A stretch of DNA of 64,000 nt from UBA987 sp002292105 (GCA_943846675.1 OX044357.1:186001-250000), one strand, 5' to 3'. Positions 1 through 7,740 are shown, numbered from the stretch's first letter. Numbers and translations: made by a program. Notes: a model not told the origin generated them from the sequence alone.

Positions 1-433
1 TTTCTTTGTTGAGTTTTGTTGGTTCGAGTTTATATTTTTGATTTTCATAGTCCTTGTCACCAAAGGACTTATCGTTGAAAAGGTACTTGTTCAATTCTTT
101 GATTAAACTTTCATCATCTAAATGTTTACGGCAAACTTCTCTGAAAGAGGCAATGAACAATTGGAAAGTCGTCAACCTTTGTTGTCCATCAATTACGTTA
201 TATGTAGACAATGTACTAGTAGAAGTGTTTTCGTGAAAAAGTACTATTGAGCCGGTATAATGTGGGTGTATTTTCTGTTTATTTTGACGCTCATTAAATT
301 TATTGATAAAGTCATCCCATAAAGGCATCAACTGGTCTTGTTCATTCCAAACGTAGTGTCTTTGGAAAACTGGAATTACAAAACGGATTTGTTTGTTTAG
401 TAGTTCTTCTAATATTCGTATTCCTAGATTCAT
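1..433 (-). CDS. DUF262 (GmrS/ParB-like) protein, C-terminus cut by window edge
   Basis: The minus frame is open for 144 codons, from the ATG at 433 to the window edge, with no stop. Residues 20-29 read IPVFQRHYVW and residues 81-90 read IDGQQRLTTF. These are the two hallmark motifs of the DUF262 N-terminal domain, the ParB/Srx-like nucleotide-handling fold found in GmrS of the GmrSD type IV restriction system and in many defence-island proteins. Only the N-terminal third is visible, so a C-terminal DUF1524 HNH nuclease domain cannot be checked. An in-frame stop lies about 24 bases upstream of the ATG, which fixes the start. It runs codirectionally 42 bp downstream of the lipoprotein gene at 476-1507. 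The family is well supported. A role in defence against modified foreign DNA is inferred from the family only. Confidence 0.85.
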   Translation of the reverse strand, partial: MNLGIRILEELLNKQIRFVIPVFQRHYVWNEQDQLMPLWDDFINKFNERQNKQKIHPHYTGSIVLFHENTSTSTLSTYNVIDGQQRLTTFQLFIASFREVCRKHLDDESLIKELNKYLFNDKSFGDKDYENQKYKLEPTKLNKE

Positions 434-475
434 TCGTCTTATGTTTTTTGTTATTTATTGGTGGGTTTACCTTAA

Positions 476-1507
476 TTATCTTTTTTCAAGTCTTAGTTTT
501 TCTTCACCATTTATTGTGAATAGAATCAGTTGGTAGCCTTCAAAGCCGTACTTATATTTTCTCGAATCATCAGGGTCGTCAGCTCTAAATGTCAATAATT
601 GTTGCTTAGTATCGATTTCCCAATTTCCTGTTTCCTTTATCCTGTCCTTATAACCTGAATCATATTTTTTGTCTTGGCGAAACTCAATCCAGTCATTATC
701 ATCCAGTACAAACCAAATTCCGTAAAAATCTTTATCCTTTTTAGCGACTTTAGATTCGTTATAATAAATAATGTGTCGAACTATTATGTCGTCAATCTTT
801 CCATCTCTGTCAAACTGATATTGCTTTAGCCAATTACCTTTTTCATCATACTCGTATTGATATGAATAAGTGTACTCAGTTGTATCTGTTGGGAATTCAT
901 TCTTTTCAGTTATTACATCTCCTTCCTTATTCCTTTCAAGGTTTACAATAGTTGTTATTTGTTCGAGGCTATCTTTTAATATTTGTTTAGTTAAAAACCC
1001 CTCTGACATTTTATTTTGGAAGGTCGCGCTAAGACTGCCATCACTGTTTAAAACTTTTCCACTTATTATATCCGTTCCTGAATAAACGTATTGATACCAT
1101 GCAGTCACTTTTCCTTCATCATCAAAAACTTGACTTTCCTTGATACGATTGTTGTCGATTTGATTTATTTGTTTTTGAATTACTTTGTCATCTTCATAAG
1201 TAGTTATTTCCGTTCGGTTTCCTTTTTTATCGTAGGAATATTTCGAGGTTCTTTCGGTTTTCCCTTTTCTATCGAGTTGTTGATAATCTATTAAATATCC
1301 TTCTTCGTTGAAAACATAAAATTGATGTCCAAAATATCTTTTTTCGCCAATTTGATACTTGCCGAACCTTTCCTCGCCTTCAAACTTTGTTTCCTTAATT
1401 TTCCAAATTTTTCCCTTCAGGTTTGATTCTTCAAGGTCATTTTTTTTTGAACTGCAATTCGTCAATAGAATTGCGAACATTAGAATTACGGTAATTTTTC
1501 TATTCAT
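476..1507 (-). CDS. Orphan lipoprotein with YD-like strands and lipocalin-like tail
   Basis: This is a 343-residue protein with a short signal peptide and a lipobox at about residues 16-19 (LTNC, acylated Cys19), followed by a Ser/Lys-rich tether, so it should be a cell-envelope lipoprotein. Residues ~60-255 carry repeated short beta motifs such as YSYDKKGNRTEI and YEYDEKGNWLKQ, which recall the YD/RHS-like or MORN-like antiparallel repeats of Bacteroidota surface lipoproteins. The last ~85 residues (FYGIWFVLDDNDWIEFRQ onward) look like a lipocalin-like barrel domain. No catalytic motif is seen and I do not recognise a named family. It lies in the accessory strip left of tRNA-Pro, between the DUF262 gene and the palindromic element at 1532-1610. 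Confidence 0.75.
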   Translation of the reverse strand: MNRKITVILMFAILLTNCSSKKNDLEESNLKGKIWKIKETKFEGEERFGKYQIGEKRYFGHQFYVFNEEGYLIDYQQLDRKGKTERTSKYSYDKKGNRTEITTYEDDKVIQKQINQIDNNRIKESQVFDDEGKVTAWYQYVYSGTDIISGKVLNSDGSLSATFQNKMSEGFLTKQILKDSLEQITTIVNLERNKEGDVITEKNEFPTDTTEYTYSYQYEYDEKGNWLKQYQFDRDGKIDDIIVRHIIYYNESKVAKKDKDFYGIWFVLDDNDWIEFRQDKKYDSGYKDRIKETGNWEIDTKQQLLTFRADDPDDSRKYKYGFEGYQLILFTINGEEKLRLEKR

Positions 1508-1531
1508 AGTGTTCTTTTTAATGTTTCATAA

Positions 1532-1610
1532 CAGTAACGGGTTTGAGGCGTAGCTTGGAATTTGCGCAGGATTTGAGCGGCTATGGCTTATACCCAATGT
1601 GTGTGCACTG
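1532..1610. repeat. Long imperfect inverted repeat (attC-like or mobile palindromic element)
   Basis: This is a 79-bp dyad in the gap between two minus-strand genes. Nested arms pair as follows: CAGT (1532-1535) with ACTG (1607-1610); GGGT (1539-1542) with ACCC (1592-1595); and gaggcgtagc (1545-1554) with gctatggctt (1580-1589) with one mismatch and G-T wobbles. About 25 bases form the loop. The right side of the stem carries extra unpaired bases. Such bulged, long stems between small accessory genes resemble integron attC sites or Bacteroidota intergenic palindromes. No second copy is visible in the window and canonical attC core boxes are not clear, so the class is uncertain. Confidence 0.45.
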
Positions 1611-1613
1611 GCT

Positions 1614-2003
1614 TTATTCTTGCTTTTTATTCTCAAATCGTGATTCTATTAACTCCATTTGATTTACAATTTCATTTGGTTTAGCACTTTCTTGTTTATG
1701 CTTGTCTTTCGCAAATAAGATTGCTAGTAAGCCACAAATAAGAGTAATTCCAAATACTGACGATAAGTCAAAGTATTTGACTTATCGTCAGTAAAATTTG
1801 TAGCTATTATTGTAATCAAACAGGAGGCACTCGCACCTAAAAGTAAATATCCAATTGTATGAAAACTGTTAATGTCAATATTAACTTTTTTTTTCTTTTA
1901 AATATTCCCATTCTTTTACGCCAATCGGATAGGCTTGACCTTTTTGATGCGGAATTATTTCAAATTCTTGAGAAACGTTAAAATTACTTTGTTCTTCACT
2001 CAT
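1614..2003 (-). pseudogene. Small two-helix membrane protein gene broken by two frameshifts
   Basis: Three minus-strand reading-frame pieces join into one plausible protein of about 125 residues. An N-terminal soluble part starts at the ATG at 2003 (MSEEQSNFNV...) and runs to a nine-A run (plus-strand T run 1886-1894). Frame 2 then gives a first hydrophobic helix (TIGYLLLGASASCLITIIA). Near the perfect hairpin at 1755-1793 a further frame change gives a second helix (VFGITLICGLLAILFA) and a charged tail ending at the TAA at 1614. Removing one A from the run and adding one base near the hairpin loop restores a continuous frame. The start ATG overlaps the end of the upstream zinc-ribbon frame as TAATG, so the two were probably translationally coupled. 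It may be a decayed gene or two sequencing errors at hard-to-read sites. No family is recognised. Confidence 0.55.
1755..1793. repeat. Perfect 18-bp hairpin with 3-nt loop
   Basis: The left arm tactgacgataagtcaaa (1755-1772) and the right arm tttgacttatcgtcagta (1776-1793) are exact reverse complements around the loop gta. No T run follows on either strand, so it is not a standard terminator. It lies inside the broken membrane-protein gene at the point where the coding frame changes. This suggests a templated palindrome-making mutation or a read error at the hairpin. Confidence 0.8.
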
Positions 2004-2047
2004 TATTCCTCAGTTTTTTTAGGTTCAACTTTTGGCTTTTCTATGGC

Positions 2048-2272
2048 TCACGATTGGATGACATTAATCATAACTGAGTTACCGCAATTATTACAGCTTA
2101 CAGGAATAATTGGATAAATTGGTCCACTTCCTAAAACAACATTTCCTCCGTGAAATTCACGTAATTCAAAAACAGTATCTGATACTGTCCAACTGTTTTG
2201 CCCGCACATTGGGCAAGGATGTTTCCCCCATTTGGAATTTAAATGTTCAATTACTTTTTTATCTTTATTCAT
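2048..2272 (-). CDS. Small zinc-ribbon protein (CPMC...CNNC)
   Basis: This is a 74-residue protein with two CxxC knuckles, C20-P-M-C23 and C60-N-N-C63, spaced like a zinc ribbon. The middle is rich in Gly and aromatic residues. It is probably a small cytoplasmic metal-binding protein of unknown role. After the TGA at 2048-2050 the same frame stays open for 14 more charged codons (AIEKPKVEPKKTEE) to a TAA whose last base is shared with the ATG of the next gene (TAATG). This suggests the gene once ended at 2003 and that the TGA is a nonsense change. It lies in the accessory strip next to tRNA-Pro. Confidence 0.6.
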   Translation of the reverse strand: MNKDKKVIEHLNSKWGKHPCPMCGQNSWTVSDTVFELREFHGGNVVLGSGPIYPIIPVSCNNCGNSVMINVIQS

Positions 2273-2726
2273 TATTTATGGTTTTTTTGCTTGTGCCCAA
2301 CTAGTTTATAAGCGAACAAAATATTCGTTTATCCTCTAACTTTTGCTGGATAAGACATATTTCATTCACTTTAATTGTTACTTTTTATTGCTCAATGTAA
2401 AATAATAATTATTTTTTGTTGTATCTAAATGAATATCATGAGGTTTATCATTAGTGTTTATAAACCGAATGGTAAGTAAATGGTGTTTTTTAATAGAATT
2501 ATAATAAACAGGGTGCGAGACACCCCCTCAGCAGAAAGCCCCCATCATTATGTTTATTTGGTGGATACCCCTGTTGCTATCGGTGTAATAAAACGGATTA
2601 TTATATATTGTTGAACTTATACCTCAACAATGTTTTTTTTTTACTCTACCTACTATCGCAACTCCTAAAACAATCTAATCAAACACAAAAATATTACGTT
2701 TTTGGGAATATTTTGGGAAACACAAA
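2273..2726. other. AT-rich accessory intergenic gap with small dyads, no gene seen
   Basis: I see no convincing gene in this 454-bp stretch. It holds several small dyads. One is an imperfect hairpin with arms 2308-2316 and 2324-2332. Another is a G/C-rich block with outer arms AACAGGG (2507-2513) and CCCTGTT (2569-2575), alternative to a GGGTG/CACCC hairpin (2511-2525). A third has stem ttgttga/tcaacaa (2608-2614 and 2624-2630) followed by a T run, which would read as a weak plus-strand terminator. The G/C-rich block stands out from its AT-rich surroundings and could be a small RNA or a scar of integration next to tRNA-Pro. Confidence 0.35.
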
Positions 2727-2757
2727 ACCTAAACTCCTTATAATAAGAAGTTTAGGT
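2727..2757 (-). terminator. Terminator downstream of tRNA-Pro
   Basis: Arms acctaaact (2727-2735) and agtttaggt (2749-2757) pair exactly, with an inner cttat/ataag stem (2737-2741 and 2743-2747). On the minus strand the hairpin is followed by TTTTGTGTTT. It lies 10 bp beyond the 3' end of the tRNA, as expected for an intrinsic terminator of the tRNA transcript. Confidence 0.7.
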
Positions 2758-2767
2758 CACATTGTCG

Positions 2768-2842
2768 TCGGGATGAGAGGATTTGAACCTCCGATCTCTC
2801 GCCCCCCAGACGAGCACTTTAACCGGACTAAGCTACATCCCG
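2768..2842 (-). tRNA. tRNA-Pro (anticodon GGG)
   Basis: The minus strand folds into a full cloverleaf. The 7-bp acceptor stem is CGGGATG/CATCCCG with discriminator A, and the C1:G72 pair is typical of bacterial tRNA-Pro. A D-arm with AGCTTAGTCCGGTTAAAG follows. The anticodon stem is CTCGT/GCGAG with loop CTGGGGG, giving anticodon GGG. The T-arm contains GGTTCAAATCC. CCA is not encoded. It lies 6 bp beyond the stop of pheS but upstream of that stop in the transcription sense, and is followed by its own terminator. The tRNA 3' end faces the accessory strip at 1-2767, a usual arrangement for tRNA-targeted integration. Confidence 0.95.
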
Positions 2843-2848
2843 TTAGTA

Positions 2849-3865
2849 TTAATTCAATGACTTAAACTGTTCTAAAAACCTTTTATCATTTTCAAACAAC
2901 GTTCTAATATCTTTAACACCATATTGAAACATCGTTATTCTTTCTACACCCATTCCAAATGCAAAACCACTGTATTTTTTTGAATCAATGCCGCAGTTTT
3001 CTAATACATTAACATCAACCATTCCACAACCTAAAATCTCTAACCAACCTGTTCCTTTTGTTAATCTATAATCTTCTTCGGTCGCTGTGCCCAAAAATAT
3101 ATCCATCTCTGCACTAGGTTCAGTAAAAGGGAAATAACTTGGTCTAAAACGAACTTCTGTCTCTTTACCAAAGAATTGTTGTACAAATAGGAATAAGGTT
3201 TGTTTTAAATCAGCAAAAGAAACGCCCTCATCAATATATAAACCCTCTATTTGGTGAAAAAAGCTATTTGACCTTGCGCTTATTGCTTCATTTCTGTACA
3301 CCCTTCCCGGGCTGATTGTTCTAATAGGTGGGTCGTTTTCTTCCATCACCCGTACTTGAACTGAAGATGTATGTGTTCTTAAAGATATTTCTTTTTCTAT
3401 GAAAAACGTATCCTGCATGTCTCTTGCAGGATGATTTTTTGGAAAATTTAGAGCAGAAAAATTATGCCAATCATCTTCAATCTCTGGACCGAGAGAAATA
3501 TTAAAACCCATTTTTTCAAAGATTTCTATCATCTTTTTTTGAACAATAGACAATGGATGTCTGCTTCCTTGTGAAACAATAGATCCAGGTAAAGAAAAAT
3601 CTTTTTCTTCTTTCTTCTCTTCTTCTGTATGAACAACCCCTTCTTTTAACGTTGTAAACTTTTTGTTTGCAAAATTCTTTAAATCATTCAAAACCGAACC
3701 AGCGTTTTTTTTCTCTTCTTTGGTCAGTTTTTTAAATTCTTCGAACAAGGCATTTACCTCGCCTTTTTTAACTAAAAACCGCAAACGGAAATCTTCAACC
3801 TCTTTTTCAGTTTTTGCTTCAAAAGTGCGAATGCTTTTTTTGACGTTTTCAATTTGTTGTTTCAT
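2849..3865 (-). CDS. pheS: Phenylalanyl-tRNA synthetase alpha subunit
   Basis: This is the catalytic subunit of the (alpha-beta)2 PheRS, which charges tRNA-Phe in the cytoplasm. At 338 residues it is the normal bacterial length. It has an N-terminal coiled-coil arm (residues ~1-85) and then the class II core. Motif 2 is GRVYRNEAISARSNSFFHQ and motif 3 is GFAFGMGVERITMFQYG near the C-terminus. The Phe-pocket region FTEPSAEMDIF is also present. pheT is not adjacent in this window, as is common in Bacteroidota. A -7-like box (TATTTTTG on the minus strand, 3871-3878) lies just upstream of the ATG. Beyond the start lies the oriC-like gap. Confidence 0.97.
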   Translation of the reverse strand: MKQQIENVKKSIRTFEAKTEKEVEDFRLRFLVKKGEVNALFEEFKKLTKEEKKNAGSVLNDLKNFANKKFTTLKEGVVHTEEEKKEEKDFSLPGSIVSQGSRHPLSIVQKKMIEIFEKMGFNISLGPEIEDDWHNFSALNFPKNHPARDMQDTFFIEKEISLRTHTSSVQVRVMEENDPPIRTISPGRVYRNEAISARSNSFFHQIEGLYIDEGVSFADLKQTLFLFVQQFFGKETEVRFRPSYFPFTEPSAEMDIFLGTATEEDYRLTKGTGWLEILGCGMVDVNVLENCGIDSKKYSGFAFGMGVERITMFQYGVKDIRTLFENDKRFLEQFKSLN

Positions 3866-3870
3866 CGAGG

Positions 3871-3878
3871 CAAAAATA
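3871..3878 (-). promoter_or_regulatory. -7 box of pheS promoter
   Basis: The minus strand reads TATTTTTG, a match to the Bacteroidota primary-sigma -7 element TAnnTTTG. It lies five bases before the pheS ATG, which would give a very short leader or none. No clear TTG -33 element is seen at the usual distance. Confidence 0.4.
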
Positions 3879-4012
3879 GTTGAGTTTTGTTTTTGTTACT
3901 TTTTTTATCTTGTCCACGGTAGTAATAGATTATAATATTATTAAATAAGTTCTTATTTCTTTATTAAAGGCTGTGGATATGTGGAAAACCCCTTTTTTAT
4001 TTTTATTTCTTC

Positions 4013-4039
4013 AGTTATAAACAGGTCTTGTTTATAACT
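4013..4039. repeat. Perfect 11-bp inverted repeat in oriC candidate
   Basis: Arms agttataaaca (4013-4023) and tgtttataact (4029-4039) are exact reverse complements with a 5-nt loop. Each arm contains a TTATAAACA sequence, 7/9 to the DnaA box, so it may bind an initiator dimer. No T run follows, so a terminator role is less likely. Confidence 0.55.
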
Positions 4040-4282
4040 ACAACAATTTTTTTCCTAAAACAGGGTAATAATGAAAAGGTGTGTGGATTATTTCTATTCA
4101 TATACTGTTGCTGTTAAAAAGTGATAGAAAAATAGGATGTTGATTAGTGAGAAGAAAAAATGTTATAAGTCTATGTTTATTAACGCGTGGAGGTAAGAAA
4201 AAAACAAGAGCCACCTTTATTAACAGAAAAAAGTAAAATACTAACAAAATAAAAAAGGTATAAAGTACTGATTATCAATGGT

Positions 4283-5875
4283 TTATTTTATTTTAAATCG
4301 TATACCTTTCGTTTTCCATTTTGTTCTTACATCTATAGGGTCAGAAAGACGCCATATTGGTTCTGGCGTGCTGTTTTTAAAATAGTTTTGATCATCCCAA
4401 AAACCATTTTGGTTTTTGTCTTGAAAAATATGAGCAAAATATTCACCTGGTTCTAAATAAGAAAAAGTGAATTGGGTGTCTTTTGTAAAGACCTTACGTC
4501 CGTATTCCTTATTATCTTTTAATAAAACAAGAAAATATGCTGTATGATAAGAAAGTGTAGAATCCAAAGAACACACGATTTCTATTTCTCCTGTTTTTTC
4601 AGAATTAGCAACGGTAAAAGTAAAAGTGTCTAATTGGCTATTTTTTTGGTTGGAGTAGGTATTAAAACCTTCAAGACAAACAACTTTATACGTGTGGTTT
4701 TCTTTCCAAAAAGAAAAAAGGGAAACGTCTTTTTTACCAATTAAAGTAGAATCAAACAAAAAGGTTGTAGAGTCTGTAAGATCAGTAATGACTATTTTTT
4801 CCTGGTTTGTTTTTCTAATTAAATAGTTTGTAGAAAGAATTAGAGGTTCAGTTGGTTTCACACGTTCAGGACAAAAGATGTGTGGTTGAGTAACTTTTTT
4901 TGTTTTAAGTCTAATGGTTTCTTCGAATATGGTTGAATCAATGTTGAGTGTTAATTGAATAGAATCAACATTTTCTTTGGTGTTTATATACGCGTACAAG
5001 GTGTCTTGCGTTTTACCAAAATGCCAAGGAACTGACCTGTCTTTAGAAATATCTAACAATACCTGAGATGTTTTAATATGGATGTTTTTAGAAGAAATGG
5101 TTTTATTAAACACAATGGTAAACAAACCTTGAGATGGTTCGTCTACCCGACCAATCCTTAAATCTGGTTGTATTGGTTCTTTACTAAGTAATAAGAAATT
5201 ATCTCTGGTATTAGAAAAGAAAGGCTTAGAAGCAAAAGCAACACGCTCATTAAAGTCAAGTTTGTTGTTATTGTTTTCATCCAAAACAGCATAGGCATAA
5301 TACTGTCCATCAGCGATATTGGTAAAAGAAAAAACACCGGACTTTTCGGTTTTTGTAATATAGTATGCCGTGTTTTTAAAGAGCTGGCTATCGAGAAACT
5401 CTTTGTATAAAAACACCTTTACCCCATCTTCAGGCTTTAGAGAAAAAACACCTTTAACAGAACCGGAAATAAAAGCGGTATCGATAATACTACCCGTTGA
5501 AAAAACAAGTTTTAAATTTTTTGTTGGATTACCCTCGTTTAAGTCTTTAATGCCGTCGGCTAAATAAAACTGATATGTGGTGTTGGGTTTAAGTAACTCT
5601 TTGGGTTGAATAACAAGGCTCTTCCCTTTTACAATAGTTTTAGGCGTATTTGATAAAGGGGGAGAAACAATGAGGCTTTGGTTTAGGTTATTTAAGGTAA
5701 AATACTCATCGAAGGTTATTTTTATTTCTGTACCCGTGAAGAGGGTTTCTAAACTGTCTGGAGAACTCTTAACTACGACAGGTGGTTGTGTATCTTTTTG
5801 TCCTCCAGGTGGAAGATCAATTGAGGCGCAACCTAAAATAAAAAGCAACGAGGATAGTTGTAGGAACTTTTTCAT
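4283..5875 (-). CDS. Ig-like domain lipoprotein (Big_5/SbsA type)
   Basis: This is a 530-residue lipoprotein with lipobox LGCA at about residues 14-17, followed by the PPGGQKDTQPPVVV stretch that marks a widespread Bacteroidota family with an N-terminal SbsA-type Ig-like domain (residues ~28-130, ITFDEYF...LVFSTG). A carboxypeptidase-regulatory-like beta domain follows at ~130-235 and contains a DENNNNKLDFNE acidic loop. The C-terminal part ends with a similar KNQNGFWDDQNYF motif. It is likely attached to the outer membrane; its function is unknown. Its ATG overlaps the mnmG stop by 4 bp (ATGA), so the two genes are co-translated. Confidence 0.8.
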   Translation of the reverse strand: MKKFLQLSSLLFILGCASIDLPPGGQKDTQPPVVVKSSPDSLETLFTGTEIKITFDEYFTLNNLNQSLIVSPPLSNTPKTIVKGKSLVIQPKELLKPNTTYQFYLADGIKDLNEGNPTKNLKLVFSTGSIIDTAFISGSVKGVFSLKPEDGVKVFLYKEFLDSQLFKNTAYYITKTEKSGVFSFTNIADGQYYAYAVLDENNNNKLDFNERVAFASKPFFSNTRDNFLLLSKEPIQPDLRIGRVDEPSQGLFTIVFNKTISSKNIHIKTSQVLLDISKDRSVPWHFGKTQDTLYAYINTKENVDSIQLTLNIDSTIFEETIRLKTKKVTQPHIFCPERVKPTEPLILSTNYLIRKTNQEKIVITDLTDSTTFLFDSTLIGKKDVSLFSFWKENHTYKVVCLEGFNTYSNQKNSQLDTFTFTVANSEKTGEIEIVCSLDSTLSYHTAYFLVLLKDNKEYGRKVFTKDTQFTFSYLEPGEYFAHIFQDKNQNGFWDDQNYFKNSTPEPIWRLSDPIDVRTKWKTKGIRFKIK

Positions 5876-7734
5876 CGACCAAAATAAACGAGTAAGACAG
5901 ATATATCAGAAGGACGTACACCACTTATTCGTGATGCTTGACCAATTGTTGTGGGGCGAATATTATTTAACTTTTCTTTAGCTTCTGCAGACAGTGAGGC
6001 TAGTGCATTGTAGTCGAAGCCGGGTTTGATAACCATGTTGTTATACTTCTCAAGTTTTTGAGCCATTTCCTGCTCCTTTTCAATGTAACCATGGTATTTA
6101 ACCAAAATTTCCGCTTGCTCTTTAAGATCAACACTTAAACCACTTAAATAAGGTTTTGTGGTTTTTACATCATCGAAATCACTTACCTGAATTTGGGGAC
6201 GTGATAGCAGCTTTTTAAACTTATACTTTTGATTAACAATAGCGGTTTTCTTTTTTGTTAAAACCGGATTGATTTCGTCTGGTGGTATGCTGGTTTTTTC
6301 AATATAATTAGTTAGGTCTTTTATGGCCTTTTCTTTTTCTTGATGCTTTTTAAAACGCCCCTCAGAAGCAAGGCCTAATTCATACCCTTTGGTGGTTAAA
6401 CGACTGTCGGCATTATCTTGACGAAGCAGAATTCTGTACTCAGCACGAGACGTAAACATTCTATACGGTTCTTGAGTTCCTTTATTAATTAGGTCATCAA
6501 TTAAAACCCCAATATAGGCTTCAGAGCGAGAAAGAATAAAAGGGCTTTTCTCGGTAATTTTTCTATGTGCGTTAACCCCAGCCATTAAGCCTTGACTAGC
6601 GGCTTCTTCATACCCGGTTGTTCCGTTAATTTGACCAGCAAAAAATAGGTTTTCTATGGCCCTAGTCTCAAGGTTCAAAGACAATTGGGTAGGAGGGAAA
6701 AAGTCATACTCAATGGCGTACCCAGGTCTAAATATTTTCGCATTTTTAAATCCGGGGATAAGCTGCATGGCTTCAATTTGTATGTCTGCGGGTAAAGAGG
6801 TAGAAAAACCATTAACATATATCTCAACGGTGTCCCAACCTTCTGGCTCTACAAAAACCTGATGACGATCTCGCTCCGCGAAACGGTTGATTTTATCTTC
6901 AACACTTGGACAATAACGAGGGCCAACACTTTTTATGGTACCATTAAACATTGGACTATCATCAAACCCCTTTCTTAATACATCATGTACTTGTGGATTG
7001 GTATAGGTAATGTGGCAGCTGCGTTGTGTTTCGAGTGGTTTGTCAGACATATAAGAGAAAAGTCCAGGCGTTTTATCTCCAGCTTGTTCTTCCATCTTAG
7101 AATAATCTAAAGTTCTTCCGTCTACTCTAGGAGGTGTTCCTGTTTTCATTCTACCAGACTCAAAACCCAAAGACACCAATTGTTCTGTTATACCCGTAGA
7201 GGCTTTTTCAGCCATTCTACCACCACCAAATTGATTTCTACCAATATGTATTGTGCCGTTCATAAAGGTACCGCTGGTTAAAACAACAGAGCGGGCTTCA
7301 TATGTGAACCCCATAGCGGTTTTAACCCCAGTGACGACGTTGTTTTGTATAACCAACTCGTTAACCATGTCTTGAAACATGGAGATGTTTGGGTTTAACT
7401 CTATGGTGTTTCGCCACATATTGGAAAACACCATGCGATCATTTTGTGTTCTAGGGCTCCACATTGCAGCACCCTTTGACCGGTTAAGCATTCTAAACTG
7501 GATAGCAGACTGATCAGAGATAAGCCCACTCATGCCACCAAGAGCGTCTATTTCGCGAACAATTTGGCCCTTTGCTACCCCACCCATTGCAGGATTACAA
7601 GACATTTTTGCAATAGCCTCCATGTTCATTGTGATCAACAAGACAGAACTTCCTAGGGTTGCTGCAGCATGTGCAGCTTCACAACCGGCGTGTCCAGCAC
7701 CAACAACGATTACGTCATATTTACCGTTTACCAT
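5872..7734 (-). CDS. mnmG: tRNA uridine-5-carboxymethylaminomethyl synthesis enzyme MnmG
   Basis: MnmG (GidA) is the FAD-dependent partner of MnmE. Together they add (carboxymethyl)aminomethyl to U34 of several tRNAs. At 620 residues it has the normal length. The FAD Rossmann motif G12-A-G14-H-A-G17 is near the N-terminus. The central RYCPSVEDKI motif holds the conserved Cys, and the C-terminal SRISGVRPSDISVLLV tail that docks MnmE is intact. mnmG is one of the commonest oriC neighbours in bacteria, which fits the oriC-like gap and the parS site 7 bp upstream of its ATG. Its stop overlaps the start of the lipoprotein gene by 4 bp. Confidence 0.97.
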   Translation of the reverse strand: MVNGKYDVIVVGAGHAGCEAAHAAATLGSSVLLITMNMEAIAKMSCNPAMGGVAKGQIVREIDALGGMSGLISDQSAIQFRMLNRSKGAAMWSPRTQNDRMVFSNMWRNTIELNPNISMFQDMVNELVIQNNVVTGVKTAMGFTYEARSVVLTSGTFMNGTIHIGRNQFGGGRMAEKASTGITEQLVSLGFESGRMKTGTPPRVDGRTLDYSKMEEQAGDKTPGLFSYMSDKPLETQRSCHITYTNPQVHDVLRKGFDDSPMFNGTIKSVGPRYCPSVEDKINRFAERDRHQVFVEPEGWDTVEIYVNGFSTSLPADIQIEAMQLIPGFKNAKIFRPGYAIEYDFFPPTQLSLNLETRAIENLFFAGQINGTTGYEEAASQGLMAGVNAHRKITEKSPFILSRSEAYIGVLIDDLINKGTQEPYRMFTSRAEYRILLRQDNADSRLTTKGYELGLASEGRFKKHQEKEKAIKDLTNYIEKTSIPPDEINPVLTKKKTAIVNQKYKFKKLLSRPQIQVSDFDDVKTTKPYLSGLSVDLKEQAEILVKYHGYIEKEQEMAQKLEKYNNMVIKPGFDYNALASLSAEAKEKLNNIRPTTIGQASRISGVRPSDISVLLVYFGR

Positions 7735-7740
7735 TTCTTT

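Larger units (their letters stand above)
3866..4282. other. Candidate replication origin (oriC)
   Basis: This is a 417-bp, very AT-rich, gene-free stretch. DnaA-box-like 9-mers (consensus TTATCCACA, reverse TGTGGATAA) occur as tgtggatat (3972-3980) and tgtggatta (4082-4090), each 8/9. Weaker copies are tgtggaaaa (3980-3988) and the TTATAAACA pair inside the inverted repeat 4013-4039. Two ttattaac tracts near 4180-4225 and long T/A tracts could serve as an unwinding element. mnmG (gidA), a classic oriC neighbour, lies 1.6 kb away, and two perfect parS sites lie 3.5-4.3 kb away. dnaA is not in view. It is a candidate, not a proof; it could simply be an AT-rich promoter gap. Confidence 0.5.

Noticed and set aside
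2608..2865. Plus-strand reading frame across tRNA-Pro
   Set aside because: It runs through the tRNA on the opposite strand and has no protein-like composition.
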